Part shown: positions 1-9,046 of the stretch, piece after piece
Layout: every line of letters begins with the position of its first letter
Numbering within the stretch: the stretch's first letter is position 1
Assembly: GCF_019801465.1 (NCBI RefSeq)
Contig: NZ_JAHVJA010000003.1
Coordinates: 372,001-436,000, forward strand
Direction of reading: 5' to 3'
Origin: Leisingera daeponensis
GTDB taxonomy: Bacteria; Pseudomonadota; Alphaproteobacteria; Rhodobacterales; Rhodobacteraceae
Length of the DNA: 64,000 bases
Position numbers and translations under genes: made by a program
Notes under the pieces: model-generated
Told to the model about the DNA's origin: nothing
What the model saw: the letters and a program-made list of their open reading frames with translations, nothing else
The model's database searches: none

Positions 1-196
1 GGGCCCGCGGCAAAGCTCAGAGCAGTTTTCCCGCCAGCGCAAGGCCACGATCCTGCAGCGCGGTGCGGATGCGGGTGACGTCACTGCGGCCCTCAGCTAT
101 CTGCTGCAAGCCAAGGCTGTGACCGGCCAGATGATCTGTGTCGATGGCGGCCAGCACCTGGGCTGGCAGACCCCCGACAGCTGCGGGCTTGAGTGA
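1..196 (+). CDS. SDR-family oxidoreductase, C-terminal end only
   Basis: The open frame runs in from the left edge (codons begin at base 2) and stops at TGA 194-196, so only about 64 residues are present. They contain VTGQMICVDGGQHLGW, the usual C-terminal signature of classical short-chain dehydrogenases, in which the GQ-x-DGG segment follows the last strand of the Rossmann fold. The preceding S-YLL-x-AKAVTG helix fits the same family. The catalytic Tyr/Lys and nucleotide-binding glycines lie outside the window, so substrate and cofactor cannot be judged. It is the gene upstream of uvrC, about 300 bp away. Confidence 0.75.
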   Translation, partial: GPRQSSEQFSRQRKATILQRGADAGDVTAALSYLLQAKAVTGQMICVDGGQHLGWQTPDSCGLE

Positions 197-495
197 CGCA
201 TACAGGGGCAGAACTGCCCCTTTTGATGCAAGTTTTGCACCGGTCCGGATGCCGTCACGGAAGCGTTACAAAAGTGCCTTTGTTTTCAGAACCTTGTCAG
301 GGGTGCGGAAAAGTTTTCATTGAAAACATTATCTTATCACGTTGCCTATTTTTTAGGCATCCGTCCAAAACGGCCAGAATATAAGAGAAAAGACGGGATA
401 GCCCAAAGATATCTCCGTAGTTATCCACAGCATCCGTGGATTTTCCCGCACTTGATCCCGGCAAGCAAACATTGCAGCCACGGCCGGGGAATCAT
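197..495. other. Gap upstream of uvrC, no gene seen
   Basis: About 300 bp between the SDR gene and uvrC. The stretch around 300-385 is clearly more AT-rich than its surroundings and probably holds the uvrC promoter. I looked for an alphaproteobacterial SOS box (GTTC-N7-GTTC or its complement GAAC-N7-GAAC) and did not see a convincing one. No RNA gene or repeat was recognised. Confidence 0.4.
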
Positions 496-2388
496 ATGTC
501 TGGGCGCATGACTAACCAGCCTTCCGATGCAGCCCCGGATTCGCCAACCCGCACCGGTTATGCGGTAATCCAGGATTATGTGAAAACACTGGACGCATCG
601 CCCGGCGTTTACCGGATGCTGGATGCGGACAGCCGGGTTCTGTACGTCGGCAAGGCGCGCAATCTGAAGGCAAGGGTGTCGAATTACACGCGGCCCGGAA
701 ACAGCCCGCGGATCGAGCGGATGATCGCGCTCACCGCCTCGATGATGTTCCTGACCACCCGCACAGAGACCGAGGCGCTGCTGCTGGAGCAGAACCTGAT
801 CAAACAGTTGAAGCCTAAGTACAATGTGCTGTTGCGCGATGACAAAAGCTTCCCGAATATTCTTGTGGCCAAGGATCACGCCTTTCCGCAGATCAAGAAG
901 CACCGTGGCGCCCGCAAGCAGAAGGGCAGCTATTTCGGCCCCTTCGCCAGCGCAGGGGCGGTGAACCGGACGCTGAACCAGCTGCAGAAGGCATTTCTGC
1001 TGCGCAACTGCTCGGATTCCATGTTCGAGACCCGTACGCGCCCCTGCCTGCAATACCAGATCAAGCGCTGCACCGCGCCTTGCACCGGGCTGATCAGTGA
1101 AGAGGATTATGCCGCCAGTGTCCGCGACGCCGAACGTTTTCTGTCCGGCCGCTCCACCAAGATCCAGGAGGAGTTGGCAGAGCAGATGATGGCGGCCTCC
1201 GAGGCGATGGAGTTCGAGCGTGCGGCGGCGCTGCGCGACCGGATCAAGGCGCTGACCCAGGTGCAGACAAGTCAGGGCATCAACCCGCGCGGTGTCGCCG
1301 AGGCGGATGTGGTCGGCCTGCATATGGAGGGCGGCCAGGCTTGCGTGCAGGTGTTCTTCATCCGCGCCAACCAGAACTGGGGCAACCAGGATTTCTATCC
1401 ACGTGTGGATGCCGACAACAGCCCGGCGGAGATCATGGAGGCCTTCCTCGGCCAGTTTTACAGCAACAAGGAGCCGCCGCGTCAGCTGATCCTGTCCGAT
1501 GCGATTGAGAATGCCGACCTGATGGAAGCGGCGCTGAGCGAAAAAGCGGACCGCAAGGTGGAACTGCTGGTGCCCCAGCGCGGCGAGAAGACCGAGCTGG
1601 TCGCCTTTGCCGTGCGTAACGCGCGCGAAAGCCTGGCTCGCCGCATGGCTGAAAGCGCGACCCAGGCCAAGCTCTTGCGCAGCTTGGCCGAGGCTTTCGG
1701 GCTGGACAGCCCGCCGCAACGGATCGAAGTTTACGACAACTCGCACATTCAGGGCACCAATGCGGTGGGCGGCATGATCGTGATGGGGCCGGAGGGTTTC
1801 ATGAAAAACGCCTACCGCAAGTTCAATATCCGGGGGGACGACCTGGTGCCCGGCGATGACTTCGGCATGATGAAAGAGGTTCTGAACCGCCGCTTCTCGC
1901 GCCTGCTGAAGGAAGACCCGGACCGGGACAAGGGCCTTTGGCCGGATTTGCTGCTGATCGACGGCGGCGCCGGCCAGGTCTCGGCTGTGGCGGAGATCAT
2001 GGAAGAACACGGCGTGCAGGACATTCCCATGATCGGCGTCGCAAAGGGCGTGGACCGTGACCACGGCAAGGAAGAGTTCTACCGTCCCGGCAAAAGCGCC
2101 TTCGCCCTGCAGCGCAACGATCCGGTGCTCTATTTCATTCAGCGGATGCGGGACGAGGCGCACAGGTTCGCGATCGGCACACACCGCGCCAAACGCGCCA
2201 AGGCGCTGAGCGCCACGCCGCTGGATGAGGTGTCCGGCGTCGGCGCGTCGCGCAAGCGCGCATTGCTGGCCCATTTCGGCAGCGCCAAGGCGGTAAGCCG
2301 CGCCAATCTGGCCGATCTCAAGGCGGTGGACGGGATATCCGAAGCCCTGGCGGAACGCATCTATGACCACTTCCACGGGCAGAGCTAG
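496..2388 (+). CDS. uvrC: Excinuclease ABC subunit C
   Basis: UvrC makes the two incisions around bulky DNA lesions in nucleotide excision repair, with UvrA and UvrB. The 630-residue product has the expected order: a GIY-YIG nuclease domain near the start (SPGVYRML and [12 protein letters not shown]), a UVR motif rich in E/A/R in the middle, the RNase-H-like C-terminal nuclease ([21 protein letters not shown]), and a terminal helix-hairpin-helix pair ([18 protein letters not shown]). ATG 496 is chosen because a GGGGA sequence lies about 5 bases upstream; in-frame ATGs at 436 and 508 have poorer ribosome sites. It stands alone between the SDR gene and an accessory gene. Confidence 0.96.
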   Translation: MSGRMTNQPSDAAPDSPTRTGYAVIQDYVKTLDASPGVYRMLDADSRVLYVGKARNLKARVSNYTRPGNSPRIERMIALTASMMFLTTRTETEALLLEQNLIKQLKPKYNVLLRDDKSFPNILVAKDHAFPQIKKHRGARKQKGSYFGPFASAGAVNRTLNQLQKAFLLRNCSDSMFETRTRPCLQYQIKRCTAPCTGLISEEDYAASVRDAERFLSGRSTKIQEELAEQMMAASEAMEFERAAALRDRIKALTQVQTSQGINPRGVAEADVVGLHMEGGQACVQVFFIRANQNWGNQDFYPRVDADNSPAEIMEAFLGQFYSNKEPPRQLILSDAIENADLMEAALSEKADRKVELLVPQRGEKTELVAFAVRNARESLARRMAESATQAKLLRSLAEAFGLDSPPQRIEVYDNSHIQGTNAVGGMIVMGPEGFMKNAYRKFNIRGDDLVPGDDFGMMKEVLNRRFSRLLKEDPDRDKGLWPDLLLIDGGAGQVSAVAEIMEEHGVQDIPMIGVAKGVDRDHGKEEFYRPGKSAFALQRNDPVLYFIQRMRDEAHRFAIGTHRAKRAKALSATPLDEVSGVGASRKRALLAHFGSAKAVSRANLADLKAVDGISEALAERIYDHFHGQS

Positions 2389-2458
2389 ACCACCCGACTT
2401 GGGCGCAATGGCAATCGCGCTATTTTTGAAGGGCAGTCCCTAGCTGCCCGGAGGAGTT

Positions 2459-3070
2459 ATGCCCGTCTCTCTGACCGTGAAACCCGTTGTCTATGATCCC
2501 TATCCGGTGTCCGGAAAGACGCTTCCGGATGTTGCCAAAAGCATCAAAAAGAGCGGTCCGAAAGACCCGAATGACAACAAGAAGGTGGCTTTTCTGACCA
2601 CAACCGAGCTGGAATGCATGACCGCCAAGGGCAAGTTTGCAGCCGATGGAAAGGCAAAGATCGACAAGAAGACCGGCTGGTTCGAAGTGAGAGCGAAGGT
2701 CTCGGCCCTCAAAGTTGTCCTGCACACAACCGTCCGCTGCCCGAGACGCTCTGTCAGCGGGCTGTCGCCGCGGGCGCTGATTGAATGGTATCGCTTTTAT
2801 GCCTGCTGCCTGGCGCATGAGGCCCAACATGTGGATAAGGCTAAGAAGGAATGCGGGAAGATCGCCAAGGAATTGGACAAGCTGAAAGGCACCGGGCTGG
2901 CGGAAACCGAGGCCGAGGCCCTTAAGCAGGCAAAGGAGGATTTGATGCGGGTTATCAATATCCATATCTTTGACGGCCGCGACCGGCTCAACGAGGTGCA
3001 CCGGAAATTTGATCGTTCCAGTCATCACGGTGAAAAGAAGGGTGCGTTGCTGGATACGTCCGTTGGGTGA
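2459..3070 (+). CDS. DUF922-type putative Zn-dependent protease
   Basis: 203 residues with no obvious signal peptide. Near residue 120 is ACCLAHEAQHVDKAK, which holds an HExxH zinc motif, preceded by WYRFYACC and followed by a Lys/Glu-rich helix. This layout matches DUF922, a family regarded as secreted or envelope zinc proteases of unknown target. An excellent GGAGGAG ribosome site (2450-2456) fixes the start. The coding sequence is visibly less GC-rich and more Lys-rich than uvrC and pgsA, between which it sits alone with 70-130 bp gaps on each side. That suggests an accessory insertion. Protease activity is inferred from the motif only. Confidence 0.6.
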   Translation: MPVSLTVKPVVYDPYPVSGKTLPDVAKSIKKSGPKDPNDNKKVAFLTTTELECMTAKGKFAADGKAKIDKKTGWFEVRAKVSALKVVLHTTVRCPRRSVSGLSPRALIEWYRFYACCLAHEAQHVDKAKKECGKIAKELDKLKGTGLAETEAEALKQAKEDLMRVINIHIFDGRDRLNEVHRKFDRSSHHGEKKGALLDTSVG

Positions 3071-3198
3071 GGGGGATGCGAAGCACGTGCGTTCATACTG
3101 GAGCGGCAACGCGCGATGGCCCCGGTCTTTGCCAGACATCGCCAAATTTTAGTCAAGCCCGCTTTCCACTTTCGAAACAGCCGGATAATGTGCGCCGC

Positions 3199-3870
3199 AT
3201 GAAGTGGACTTTACCCAATATTCTCACCCTGCTGCGGCTGGTCGCGGCGCCCGGCCTGGCCGTGATGTTCCTGTACTTCCACCGGCCCTATGCGGACTGG
3301 TTTGCCTTGCTGCTGTTTGTCACCGCTGCGGTGACCGACTGGTTCGACGGCTATCTGGCGCGGGCCTGGAAGCAGGAAACCAAGATGGGGGCGATGCTGG
3401 ACCCGATTGCTGACAAGGCGATGGTGGTGATCGCGCTGATGATTCTGGTGGGCTACTCCACCGAACACTGGACCCCTTGGCTCGTGCTGCCCGCCACGGT
3501 GATCCTGTTCCGCGAAGTGTTTGTGTCGGGGCTGCGCGAATTTTTGGGCGCAGCGGCCGGGACGCTGAAGGTGACCAAGCTTGCCAAGTGGAAGACCACC
3601 GCGCAGATGATCGCCATCGCCACCCTGTTCTCCCAGGGCATTTTTGAGCACTATCTTGTCATGTCCTCCTTTGGCATGGATCAGGCGCTGATTGACCAGA
3701 TCATGACCGGGGAAGTTTCCGACGAAATGGGCCTGCGCTGGAAATTCGAGGGCATGGTGTGGACAGGGCGCATCGGGTTGTGGCTGCTTTGGGTTGCCGC
3801 TGCCCTGACTGCGATTACCGGGGTCGACTATCTGCGCAAGGCGATGCCGCATCTGAAGGAGGCACATTGA
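3199..3870 (+). CDS. pgsA: CDP-diacylglycerol--glycerol-3-phosphate 3-phosphatidyltransferase
   Basis: An inner-membrane enzyme that condenses CDP-diacylglycerol with glycerol-3-phosphate to phosphatidylglycerol phosphate, committing lipid to PG and cardiolipin. The 223-residue product is strongly hydrophobic. It carries the complete CDP-alcohol phosphotransferase motif DG-xx-AR-x8-G-xxx-D-xxx-D: DWFDGYLAR, then GAMLDPIADK, near residues 47-73. ATG 3199 gives MKWTLPNILTLLRL, the usual start of this family; the frame is open further upstream but that part is not PgsA-like. Its stop overlaps the moaD start (TGATG), so pgsA, moaD and moaE form one transcription unit. Confidence 0.95.
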   Translation: MKWTLPNILTLLRLVAAPGLAVMFLYFHRPYADWFALLLFVTAAVTDWFDGYLARAWKQETKMGAMLDPIADKAMVVIALMILVGYSTEHWTPWLVLPATVILFREVFVSGLREFLGAAAGTLKVTKLAKWKTTAQMIAIATLFSQGIFEHYLVMSSFGMDQALIDQIMTGEVSDEMGLRWKFEGMVWTGRIGLWLLWVAAALTAITGVDYLRKAMPHLKEAH

Positions 3871-4115
3871 TGGACATCCTCTATTTCGCCTGGGTACGGG
3901 AGCGCATCGGCCTGCCGCGCGAACGGGTGGAGACCTCTGCCGCCACGGTTGCGGATCTGGTCGAGGAGCTGCGCGGGCGCGAAGACCGCTATGCAGCAGC
4001 TTTTGCCGATTTGTCCGCCCTGCGGGTGGCGCTGGACCAGGAGCTGTCGGAATTCGATGCGCCGCTGGACGGGGTGCGCGAAGTCGCTTTTTTCCCGCCG
4101 ATGACCGGAGGCTGA
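3870..4115 (+). CDS. moaD: Molybdopterin synthase small subunit MoaD
   Basis: MoaD is the ubiquitin-fold sulfur carrier of molybdopterin synthase. Its C-terminal thiocarboxylate donates sulfur to cyclic pyranopterin monophosphate. The 81-residue product starts MDILYFAWVRERIG and ends FFPPMTGG; the terminal Gly-Gly is the site activated by MoeB and is diagnostic. The start overlaps the pgsA stop by one base and moaE follows after four bases, so MoaD and MoaE are probably made in a coupled way. The length is normal for the family. Confidence 0.94.
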   Translation: MDILYFAWVRERIGLPRERVETSAATVADLVEELRGREDRYAAAFADLSALRVALDQELSEFDAPLDGVREVAFFPPMTGG

Positions 4116-4119
4116 GGCA

Positions 4120-4566
4120 ATGCGGATTTCCGTGCAGGTAGCCCCGTTTGAATTGGGTGCCGAAAGCGACGCCTTCGCGGCAGGGGTGGAAAACGCCGGC
4201 GCCGTCGTGACCTTCGCAGGTGTTGTCCGGGATTCCGATCAGGGCGGACTTCAGGCGATGGAGATCGAGCATTACCCCGGCATGACGGAAAAGGCGCTGA
4301 CTGCCATCGCGGAGGAGGCCGTGGAGCGCTGGTCGCTGGCTGATGCCTTGGTGATCCACCGCCACGGCCGCTTGGCCCCGGGTGAGCGCATCATGATGGT
4401 CGCTACAGCTGCCCGCCACCGCAAGGACGCGTTTGAGGCGGCGGAATATCTGATGGACTATCTGAAATCGCGCGCCCCCTTCTGGAAAAAGGAAATCCTG
4501 GCCGGCGGAGGGTCGGACTGGGTGGCGGCCAAAGTTGCCGACGAAGACGCTCTGAAACGCTGGTGA
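4120..4566 (+). CDS. moaE: Molybdopterin synthase catalytic subunit MoaE
   Basis: MoaE forms the heterotetrameric molybdopterin synthase with MoaD and carries the active site that inserts the dithiolene sulfurs. The 148-residue protein shows the family landmarks: GAVVTFAGVVRD, LEIEHYPGM-like MEIEHYPGMTEKAL, VIHRHGRLAPGE, and the basic end FWKKEILAGG with the conserved Lys pair that contacts MoaD. It directly follows moaD and closes the pgsA-moaD-moaE unit. A repeat with a strong hairpin follows about 10-90 bp downstream and may terminate transcription. Confidence 0.95.
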   Translation: MRISVQVAPFELGAESDAFAAGVENAGAVVTFAGVVRDSDQGGLQAMEIEHYPGMTEKALTAIAEEAVERWSLADALVIHRHGRLAPGERIMMVATAARHRKDAFEAAEYLMDYLKSRAPFWKKEILAGGGSDWVAAKVADEDALKRW

Positions 4567-4577
4567 AACCGCGGCAG

Positions 4578-4655
4578 GGAGCTCCCGCCAGATGTTCAAT
4601 CATCACAGATGATTTCCGCCTGTTGGGCCCGGCGCCGCGCTTACGCGCGGCGTCT
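4578..4655 (+). repeat. Dispersed intergenic palindromic repeat, copy A
   Basis: One of four related elements in the window. In order it has CTCCCGCC, a small hairpin (ATCATC, three bases, GATGAT, near 4600-4614), GTTGGGCCCG, then a larger hairpin GCGCCGCGC / TTAC / GCGCGGCG at 4632-4652 followed by TCTTCTTCT. It lies between the convergent genes moaE and the 4881 gene. The T/C tail means it could also act as a terminator for moaE. Copies B, C and D are at 37.2, 45.0 and 58.5 kb. Confidence 0.7.
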
Positions 4656-4880
4656 TCTTCTGTGGAGAAGGCCTGAACGGGCAGGTTTGCCCGGTCAGGT
4701 CCAACGCAAGTTTTTAGAGTTGCGCATCAAGAGGAAGCCGCTGCGCGGGGCCTGCGGACTCCTTGACCCGCCGGTGGTTAAATGAGGCCCGCACCGCGCG
4801 CTGGCGCGGTGCCATGCCCAAGGCTGTGGCGCAACCAGCGTGGGTTTCAGGCGCGGGAGCGCGCCGCTCAGCGCGTCTGC
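4656..4880. other. Convergent intergenic stretch with a hairpin
   Basis: No gene is seen here. A perfect 9-bp inverted repeat with a GCTG loop, GCACCGCGC / GCGCGGTGC, lies at 4791-4812. It is downstream of the minus-strand gene ending at 4881 and may help end that transcript, although no run of T follows it. Confidence 0.4.
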
Positions 4881-5195
4881 CTAATGCGGGATCTGGCTGC
4901 GCAGCTCTTCGGCCTCGCGGCGGGCCTCGCGCAGGCCATCCATCGCCGCGCGCAGCTCTGCCTCGGTCTGGGTCAGCTGGTTGGTCAGTTCCGCCTCGCG
5001 CTGCTGCAAATACGTGATTGCCTGATCGCGCGTCTCTTCCGCCTCATGCAGCTCCTGGCTCATCCGGTCGAGATCGGCCACATCGCTTTGACGCACACGG
5101 GTGAAGCGGTGCACCAGCCAATTGGCAAACCAGCCCATGGCAAAGGCCGCAAACAGGATGATCGCGGTGGTGATGATGAACTCGGTCCTGTTCAT
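4881..5195 (-). CDS. Small membrane-anchored coiled-coil protein
   Basis: 104 residues. The N-terminus has one transmembrane segment (IITTAIILFAAFAMGWFANWL) and the rest is a heptad-rich, charged helix (SQELHEAEETRDQAITYLQQ onward) expected to form a coiled coil. Function unknown. Its start overlaps the stop of the upstream OmpA-family gene by four bases (ATGA), so the two are translationally coupled and the protein may assist the OmpA-like protein at the envelope. That link is inference from gene order only. Confidence 0.7.
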   Translation of the reverse strand: MNRTEFIITTAIILFAAFAMGWFANWLVHRFTRVRQSDVADLDRMSQELHEAEETRDQAITYLQQREAELTNQLTQTEAELRAAMDGLREARREAEELRSQIPH

Positions 5196-7081
5196 TCCTC
5201 TGTAGTCTCCTGTGCGTCCTCAGCGCTGCCGGCGGTCCCGCCGGTATCCTCGATATCCGCTTCCTCCTGCTCTGCAGGGCGGACCAGCTTGAACTCGATG
5301 CGGCGGTTGGCCTCGCGGCCTTCTTCGGTGCCATTGTCGGCAATCGGCTCGCTCTCGCCATAGCCCTTAGCGGCGAAGGTCGAGGTTACAACCCGGCGCG
5401 CGCGCAGTTCGTTCAGCACCGATTGCGCCCTTGCCTGGCTCAGGTTCTGGTTCATCACTTCGCGCCCCTGGCTGTCGGTGTGGCCCTGAATCTCCAGCCG
5501 CACCGGGCCGCAGTTGGCCAGAACTTCAGCGATACGGTCCATGGTGCCGGCGCTTTCCGCGGCAATGGTGGCGGATCCGGGTTCAAAGGTGATCTTTGAT
5601 TCGGCTTGGGCACTGGCAAGCTGCGCCTCGCAGAGTTCAGGCGCGATCGGCTGGTCCTTGGGTGCAGGCGGTTCCTCGTAAGTGATGTCGAGGCCGTAGG
5701 TCTCCGCCTCACCCAGCTTGGCCGACAGGAAACGGGCGATCTCAGCGAGCGCATCCTTGCGGTAGCTCATGCCGCGCAGTTCCAGGTTTTCCGGTGTTAC
5801 CGTCACCGAGCCGCGCTGCAGGTAAGACAGCGCCTCCAGTCCGGCCAGCACCCGAACCGGCCAATCAGGGGGCAGGTCGGCGACGACGCGGGTGGCGGTG
5901 TGCACATTGGCCGAGCCGAAGCGAGCCTTGGCATAGCTGTCGGCCACCGTGCGCAGGGCAGCGTCGCTCAGCCGGCCGCGCAGCTGCACCTGGCCTTCTG
6001 GGCTAAGGGTAGCGGTGAACTCCGGCGGCCCGGCGGTGGCGCTGGATTCGGGCACCGGCAGCACCGCGTGCAAGGCAAAGACTCTGGGCAGGGCGCTTTC
6101 CAGTTCGCCCACCACGTGGTCGAAAGTGCCGCTGGCGGTGCCTTCTGCGGCCACCAGAGTAATATCGGCATTGGCAATGGTGACGGAGCCGCCGCCAAGC
6201 TCCGCAAGGCTGGCGATGCTCAATTCCGCCGCGCGGGCCCAGTTCGGCGAGGGCACGCCCATGCCAATCACGCAATCGGCCTCCCCCTCCAGCCCGGCCT
6301 TGCGGGCCGCAGCAAGAATGCGTTTGCGGCTTTCCTCGCTCTCGGCGGAGCAGGCATCGAACTGGGCGCCGCCTTCCTCCAGCAGGAAGCGCAGGGTGAA
6401 GGGGGTAATCACCGGACGCGGCGCCGCAATGTCCATCGCTAAACGCAGCCCCGGAGGCGCCAGCCGGCCCAGCTGCTCTTCCAGCCGGTGCTTGGCCTCT
6501 TCACTGCCGGAAATTGCGGTGATGGATACCTCGCCGGCTTCCACCGAAATCTTGGCGCGCGGCAACAGCTTCAACGCCTCGACGGCAAAATCCAGCGCCT
6601 GCTGCCAGCCCTCGGGCTTGGCATATTTGGCGGTTTCCAGAAGGTCCGCGACGCTGCCTTCCCCTGCCAGGGCGTTCAGCTGCTTGACCATCGCTGCGCG
6701 GCCGGAGCCTGCCGGGATCAGCCCGATAATAGAGATGCCGCTGTCATTGCGCAGGATTTCCGCGGAAAACCGCGGCGGTGCCAGGCCCTTGGCCGGGGGA
6801 ACCTCCATCCCGTCGATGATCCGGGCCGCATCCACCACGCCGCCAACCAGGGAAATCACCGAAAACCGGGTTGCTTCGTCGGGCGCCGTGCCTTCCAGCA
6901 GCACCTGAAGCCCGTCCGCGGTGACTTCCGCCCAGGTGTGCCCGGCACGGTCAAGTGTCTGGCGCACCCCGGTTTCGGTGCTGCGCTCAACTGCGGTGAC
7001 GGTAAAACCGGCGGCAACAAGGCTCAGCCCTGCGGCGGCTGTGAAAGCCAGGCCTGGGATCAGCAGAGAGGACAAGCGCAT
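5192..7081 (-). CDS. OmpA-family envelope protein with BON-like repeats
   Basis: 629 residues. An N-terminal hydrophobic segment (LLIPGLAFTAAAGLSLVAAGF) acts as signal or anchor. The long middle contains repeated alpha/beta units such as VTADGLQVLLEGTAPDEATR and VQLRGRLSDAALR, which resemble BON or secretin-like modules. Residues about 485-600 form an OmpA C-terminal peptidoglycan-binding domain: ITFEPGSATI, LEIQGHTDSQG, LSQARAQSVLNEL, GYGESEPIADN, NRRIEFKL. The acidic Glu/Asp tail is low complexity. The protein probably tethers the envelope to the cell wall. It heads a two-gene unit with the coiled-coil membrane protein. Confidence 0.85.
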   Translation of the reverse strand: MRLSSLLIPGLAFTAAAGLSLVAAGFTVTAVERSTETGVRQTLDRAGHTWAEVTADGLQVLLEGTAPDEATRFSVISLVGGVVDAARIIDGMEVPPAKGLAPPRFSAEILRNDSGISIIGLIPAGSGRAAMVKQLNALAGEGSVADLLETAKYAKPEGWQQALDFAVEALKLLPRAKISVEAGEVSITAISGSEEAKHRLEEQLGRLAPPGLRLAMDIAAPRPVITPFTLRFLLEEGGAQFDACSAESEESRKRILAAARKAGLEGEADCVIGMGVPSPNWARAAELSIASLAELGGGSVTIANADITLVAAEGTASGTFDHVVGELESALPRVFALHAVLPVPESSATAGPPEFTATLSPEGQVQLRGRLSDAALRTVADSYAKARFGSANVHTATRVVADLPPDWPVRVLAGLEALSYLQRGSVTVTPENLELRGMSYRKDALAEIARFLSAKLGEAETYGLDITYEEPPAPKDQPIAPELCEAQLASAQAESKITFEPGSATIAAESAGTMDRIAEVLANCGPVRLEIQGHTDSQGREVMNQNLSQARAQSVLNELRARRVVTSTFAAKGYGESEPIADNGTEEGREANRRIEFKLVRPAEQEEADIEDTGGTAGSAEDAQETTEE

Positions 7082-7141
7082 ATGGCGGCAATTTCCCTTG
7101 GTCAGTTAGTGGCTCATACCCTGCCGGGCGCGGCGGTTCAA

Positions 7142-8104
7142 TCACACGAACATGGCGAGCGCAAAGAAGATCAGCGGGATCAGGCCGGTATCGCGGTTGA
7201 GCCGGAACAGCTGCAGCAGCCGGGCATTGTTTTCCGCGTCAAAGGCGCGCAACTGCCAGGTCATGTGCCAGCCCATCGCCCAAGGGGCGGCCAGGGCCAG
7301 CACCAGCGCCAGCACTGAGGCGCTCTCCAGCATCGCTCCGATCACTGCCATCGCCATCAGGCAGACGAAGGCAACGATGAAGCGGCGCAGCCACATTGGT
7401 GTTTGGCTGCCGAATAGCCGGGCGGTGGATTTCACGCCGATCAGCGCGTCATCCTCGGTGTCCTGATGGGCATAGATGGTGTCATAGAACAGTGTCCAGG
7501 CGATGCCCGCCAGATACAGCAGCACCGGTGGCCATCCCATGGATCCGGTGTGCGCCACCCAAGCCAGCATGGCGCCCCAGTTGAAGGCGAGGCCGAGGAA
7601 CACCTGCGGCCACCAGGTGAACCGCTTGGCAAAGGGATAGACCGCCACCGGCAGCAGCGACAGGATGCCCATGGCAATGGCCGCCTGGTTGAAAGTCAGC
7701 AGGATTGCAAGCCCAGCCAGGCACTGCAGCCCCATCCAGGCCAGCGCGCCCTTGACCGTCACTTGGCCCGAGGGGATCGGGCGCGAGCGGGTGCGCTCCA
7801 CCTGGCCGTCGAAGTTGCGGTCGGTGATGTCGTTCCAGGTGCAACCGGCCCCGCGCATCAGCCAGGCGCCGGCCGCGCAGCCGATGGCAATCCAAAGGTC
7901 GCTCCAGCGCGGGCTTTGATCCGCGAGGATCGCCAGTGCCAGCCCCCACCAGCAGGGGATCAGCAACAGCCAGGTGCCGATCGGACGGTCGGCGCGGCTG
8001 AGGCGCAGGTAGGGCCGCGTCCATTCCGGCGCATATGTGTCGACCCAGTTTCCCTTGACCGCATCCGCGACCTGACCCTCTGGCGCTGGCTTCTGGCCTT
8101 GCAT
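7142..8104 (-). CDS. ubiA: 4-hydroxybenzoate polyprenyltransferase
   Basis: An inner-membrane UbiA-family prenyltransferase that attaches the polyprenyl tail to 4-hydroxybenzoate, the first membrane step of ubiquinone synthesis. The 320-residue product has many transmembrane segments and both Asp-rich Mg/diphosphate motifs: NDITDRNFD in the first cytoplasmic loop and DTIYAHQDTEDD in the second. GRxxxR-like RTRSRPIPSG follows the first. ATG 8104 is chosen because upstream residues of the open frame overlap rsmE and look non-family. It is divergent from rsmE with a 12-bp gap, so its promoter must extend into rsmE. Confidence 0.93.
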   Translation of the reverse strand: MQGQKPAPEGQVADAVKGNWVDTYAPEWTRPYLRLSRADRPIGTWLLLIPCWWGLALAILADQSPRWSDLWIAIGCAAGAWLMRGAGCTWNDITDRNFDGQVERTRSRPIPSGQVTVKGALAWMGLQCLAGLAILLTFNQAAIAMGILSLLPVAVYPFAKRFTWWPQVFLGLAFNWGAMLAWVAHTGSMGWPPVLLYLAGIAWTLFYDTIYAHQDTEDDALIGVKSTARLFGSQTPMWLRRFIVAFVCLMAMAVIGAMLESASVLALVLALAAPWAMGWHMTWQLRAFDAENNARLLQLFRLNRDTGLIPLIFFALAMFV

Positions 8105-8116
8105 ATGTAGGACCCC

Positions 8117-8842
8117 ATGAGTGCAAAAATCAGACTGTATGTAGAGCACCCTTTGGGGGCAGGGCAATCGGTTCCCTTGGATCGTGATCAGGCGCATTAC
8201 CTGTTCGGGGTGATGCGGCTGTCTGTTGGCGCCTATGTGGCGCTGTTCAACGGCCAGGATGGCGAGTGGCTGGCCGAGGTTGCTGAAGCCGGCAAACGCG
8301 GCGGCACGCTGGTCTGCCTGGAGCAGACGAAGCCCCTGCAGCTGCCGCCGGACCTGTGGCTGATGTTTGCCCCGATCAAGAAGGCGCGCACCGATTTCAT
8401 TGTCGAAAAGGCGGCGGAGATGGGCGCCGCCCGCATCCTGCCGGTGCAGACCGAGTTCACCAATTCCGAACGCATCCGCCAGGACCGGCTGCAGGCTCAT
8501 GCGGTCGAGGCGGCAGAGCAATGCGGCGGCACCTATGTGCCGGAGGTGGCGGATTTGCAGAAACTCCCGCGCCTCCTGGACCTGTGGCCCGCCGAGCGGC
8601 AGCTGATGTTCTGCGATGAGGCTGAGGTGGGCAATGCGCTGCAACTGGCCGCGGAGACGCAGAAAGTCGCCCCATGGGCCATTCTGATCGGTCCGGAAGG
8701 CGGCTTTTCCGAGGCGGAGCGCAAACGCCTTCACGCGCTGCCGCAATCCCATGTGGTCAGCCTCGGCCCCCGCATTTTGCGCGCGGACACCGCAGCCGTG
8801 GCCGCCATGACCCTATGGCAGCAGGCGCTGGGGGACTGGTAA
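8117..8842 (+). CDS. rsmE: 16S rRNA (uracil(1498)-N(3))-methyltransferase
   Basis: RsmE methylates U1498 of 16S rRNA in the 30S subunit, using S-adenosylmethionine. The 241-residue product has an N-terminal PUA-like barrel (RLYVEHPL, HYLFGVMRL) and a C-terminal SPOUT trefoil-knot domain. The hallmark knot motifs are present: LIGPEGGFSEAE and VSLGPRILRADTAAVAA. Its length is standard. It is divergent from ubiA and followed by a hairpin near 9003-9022 that may terminate it. Confidence 0.94.
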   Translation: MSAKIRLYVEHPLGAGQSVPLDRDQAHYLFGVMRLSVGAYVALFNGQDGEWLAEVAEAGKRGGTLVCLEQTKPLQLPPDLWLMFAPIKKARTDFIVEKAAEMGAARILPVQTEFTNSERIRQDRLQAHAVEAAEQCGGTYVPEVADLQKLPRLLDLWPAERQLMFCDEAEVGNALQLAAETQKVAPWAILIGPEGGFSEAERKRLHALPQSHVVSLGPRILRADTAAVAAMTLWQQALGDW

Positions 8843-9002
8843 AAGCGGGGCCATGTCTCCGGTCACGGTTTGGAAACCATTTTCGGTTAACCTTTTCGTG
8901 TGCGTCAGCGGCAGCCGGCGGTGCAGAAACCGCCCACGCAGCCTGCAATCGGCGTGGCCGCCATTGCATCCGCCGCCCTGACCCCACAAGTAAGGAGGGC
9001 AC

Positions 9003-9032
9003 GGCAGGCCGTACCGCCTGCCAGACGTTTTT
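9003..9032 (+). terminator. Putative Rho-independent terminator downstream of rsmE
   Basis: A 7-bp stem GGCAGGC (9003-9009) pairs with GCCTGCC (9016-9022) over a six-base loop and is followed by AGACGTTTTT. It lies just before the start of the next plus-strand gene at 9047, so it could separate rsmE from that gene or attenuate it. Confidence 0.5.
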
Positions 9033-9046
9033 ATGAGGCGAAACAC

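Noticed and set aside
197-495. SOS box for uvrC
   Set aside because: No GTTC-N7-GTTC or GAAC-N7-GAAC pattern was found; a single GAAC near 290 is not enough.
421-2376. Long minus-strand open frame opposite uvrC
   Set aside because: It mirrors the uvrC codon pattern in a GC-rich genome, has no ribosome site or family motif, and uvrC is unambiguous.
3211-4599. Minus-strand frame across pgsA, moaD and moaE
   Set aside because: It spans three recognised genes on the other strand and reads as repeat-like His/Arg/Gln sequence.
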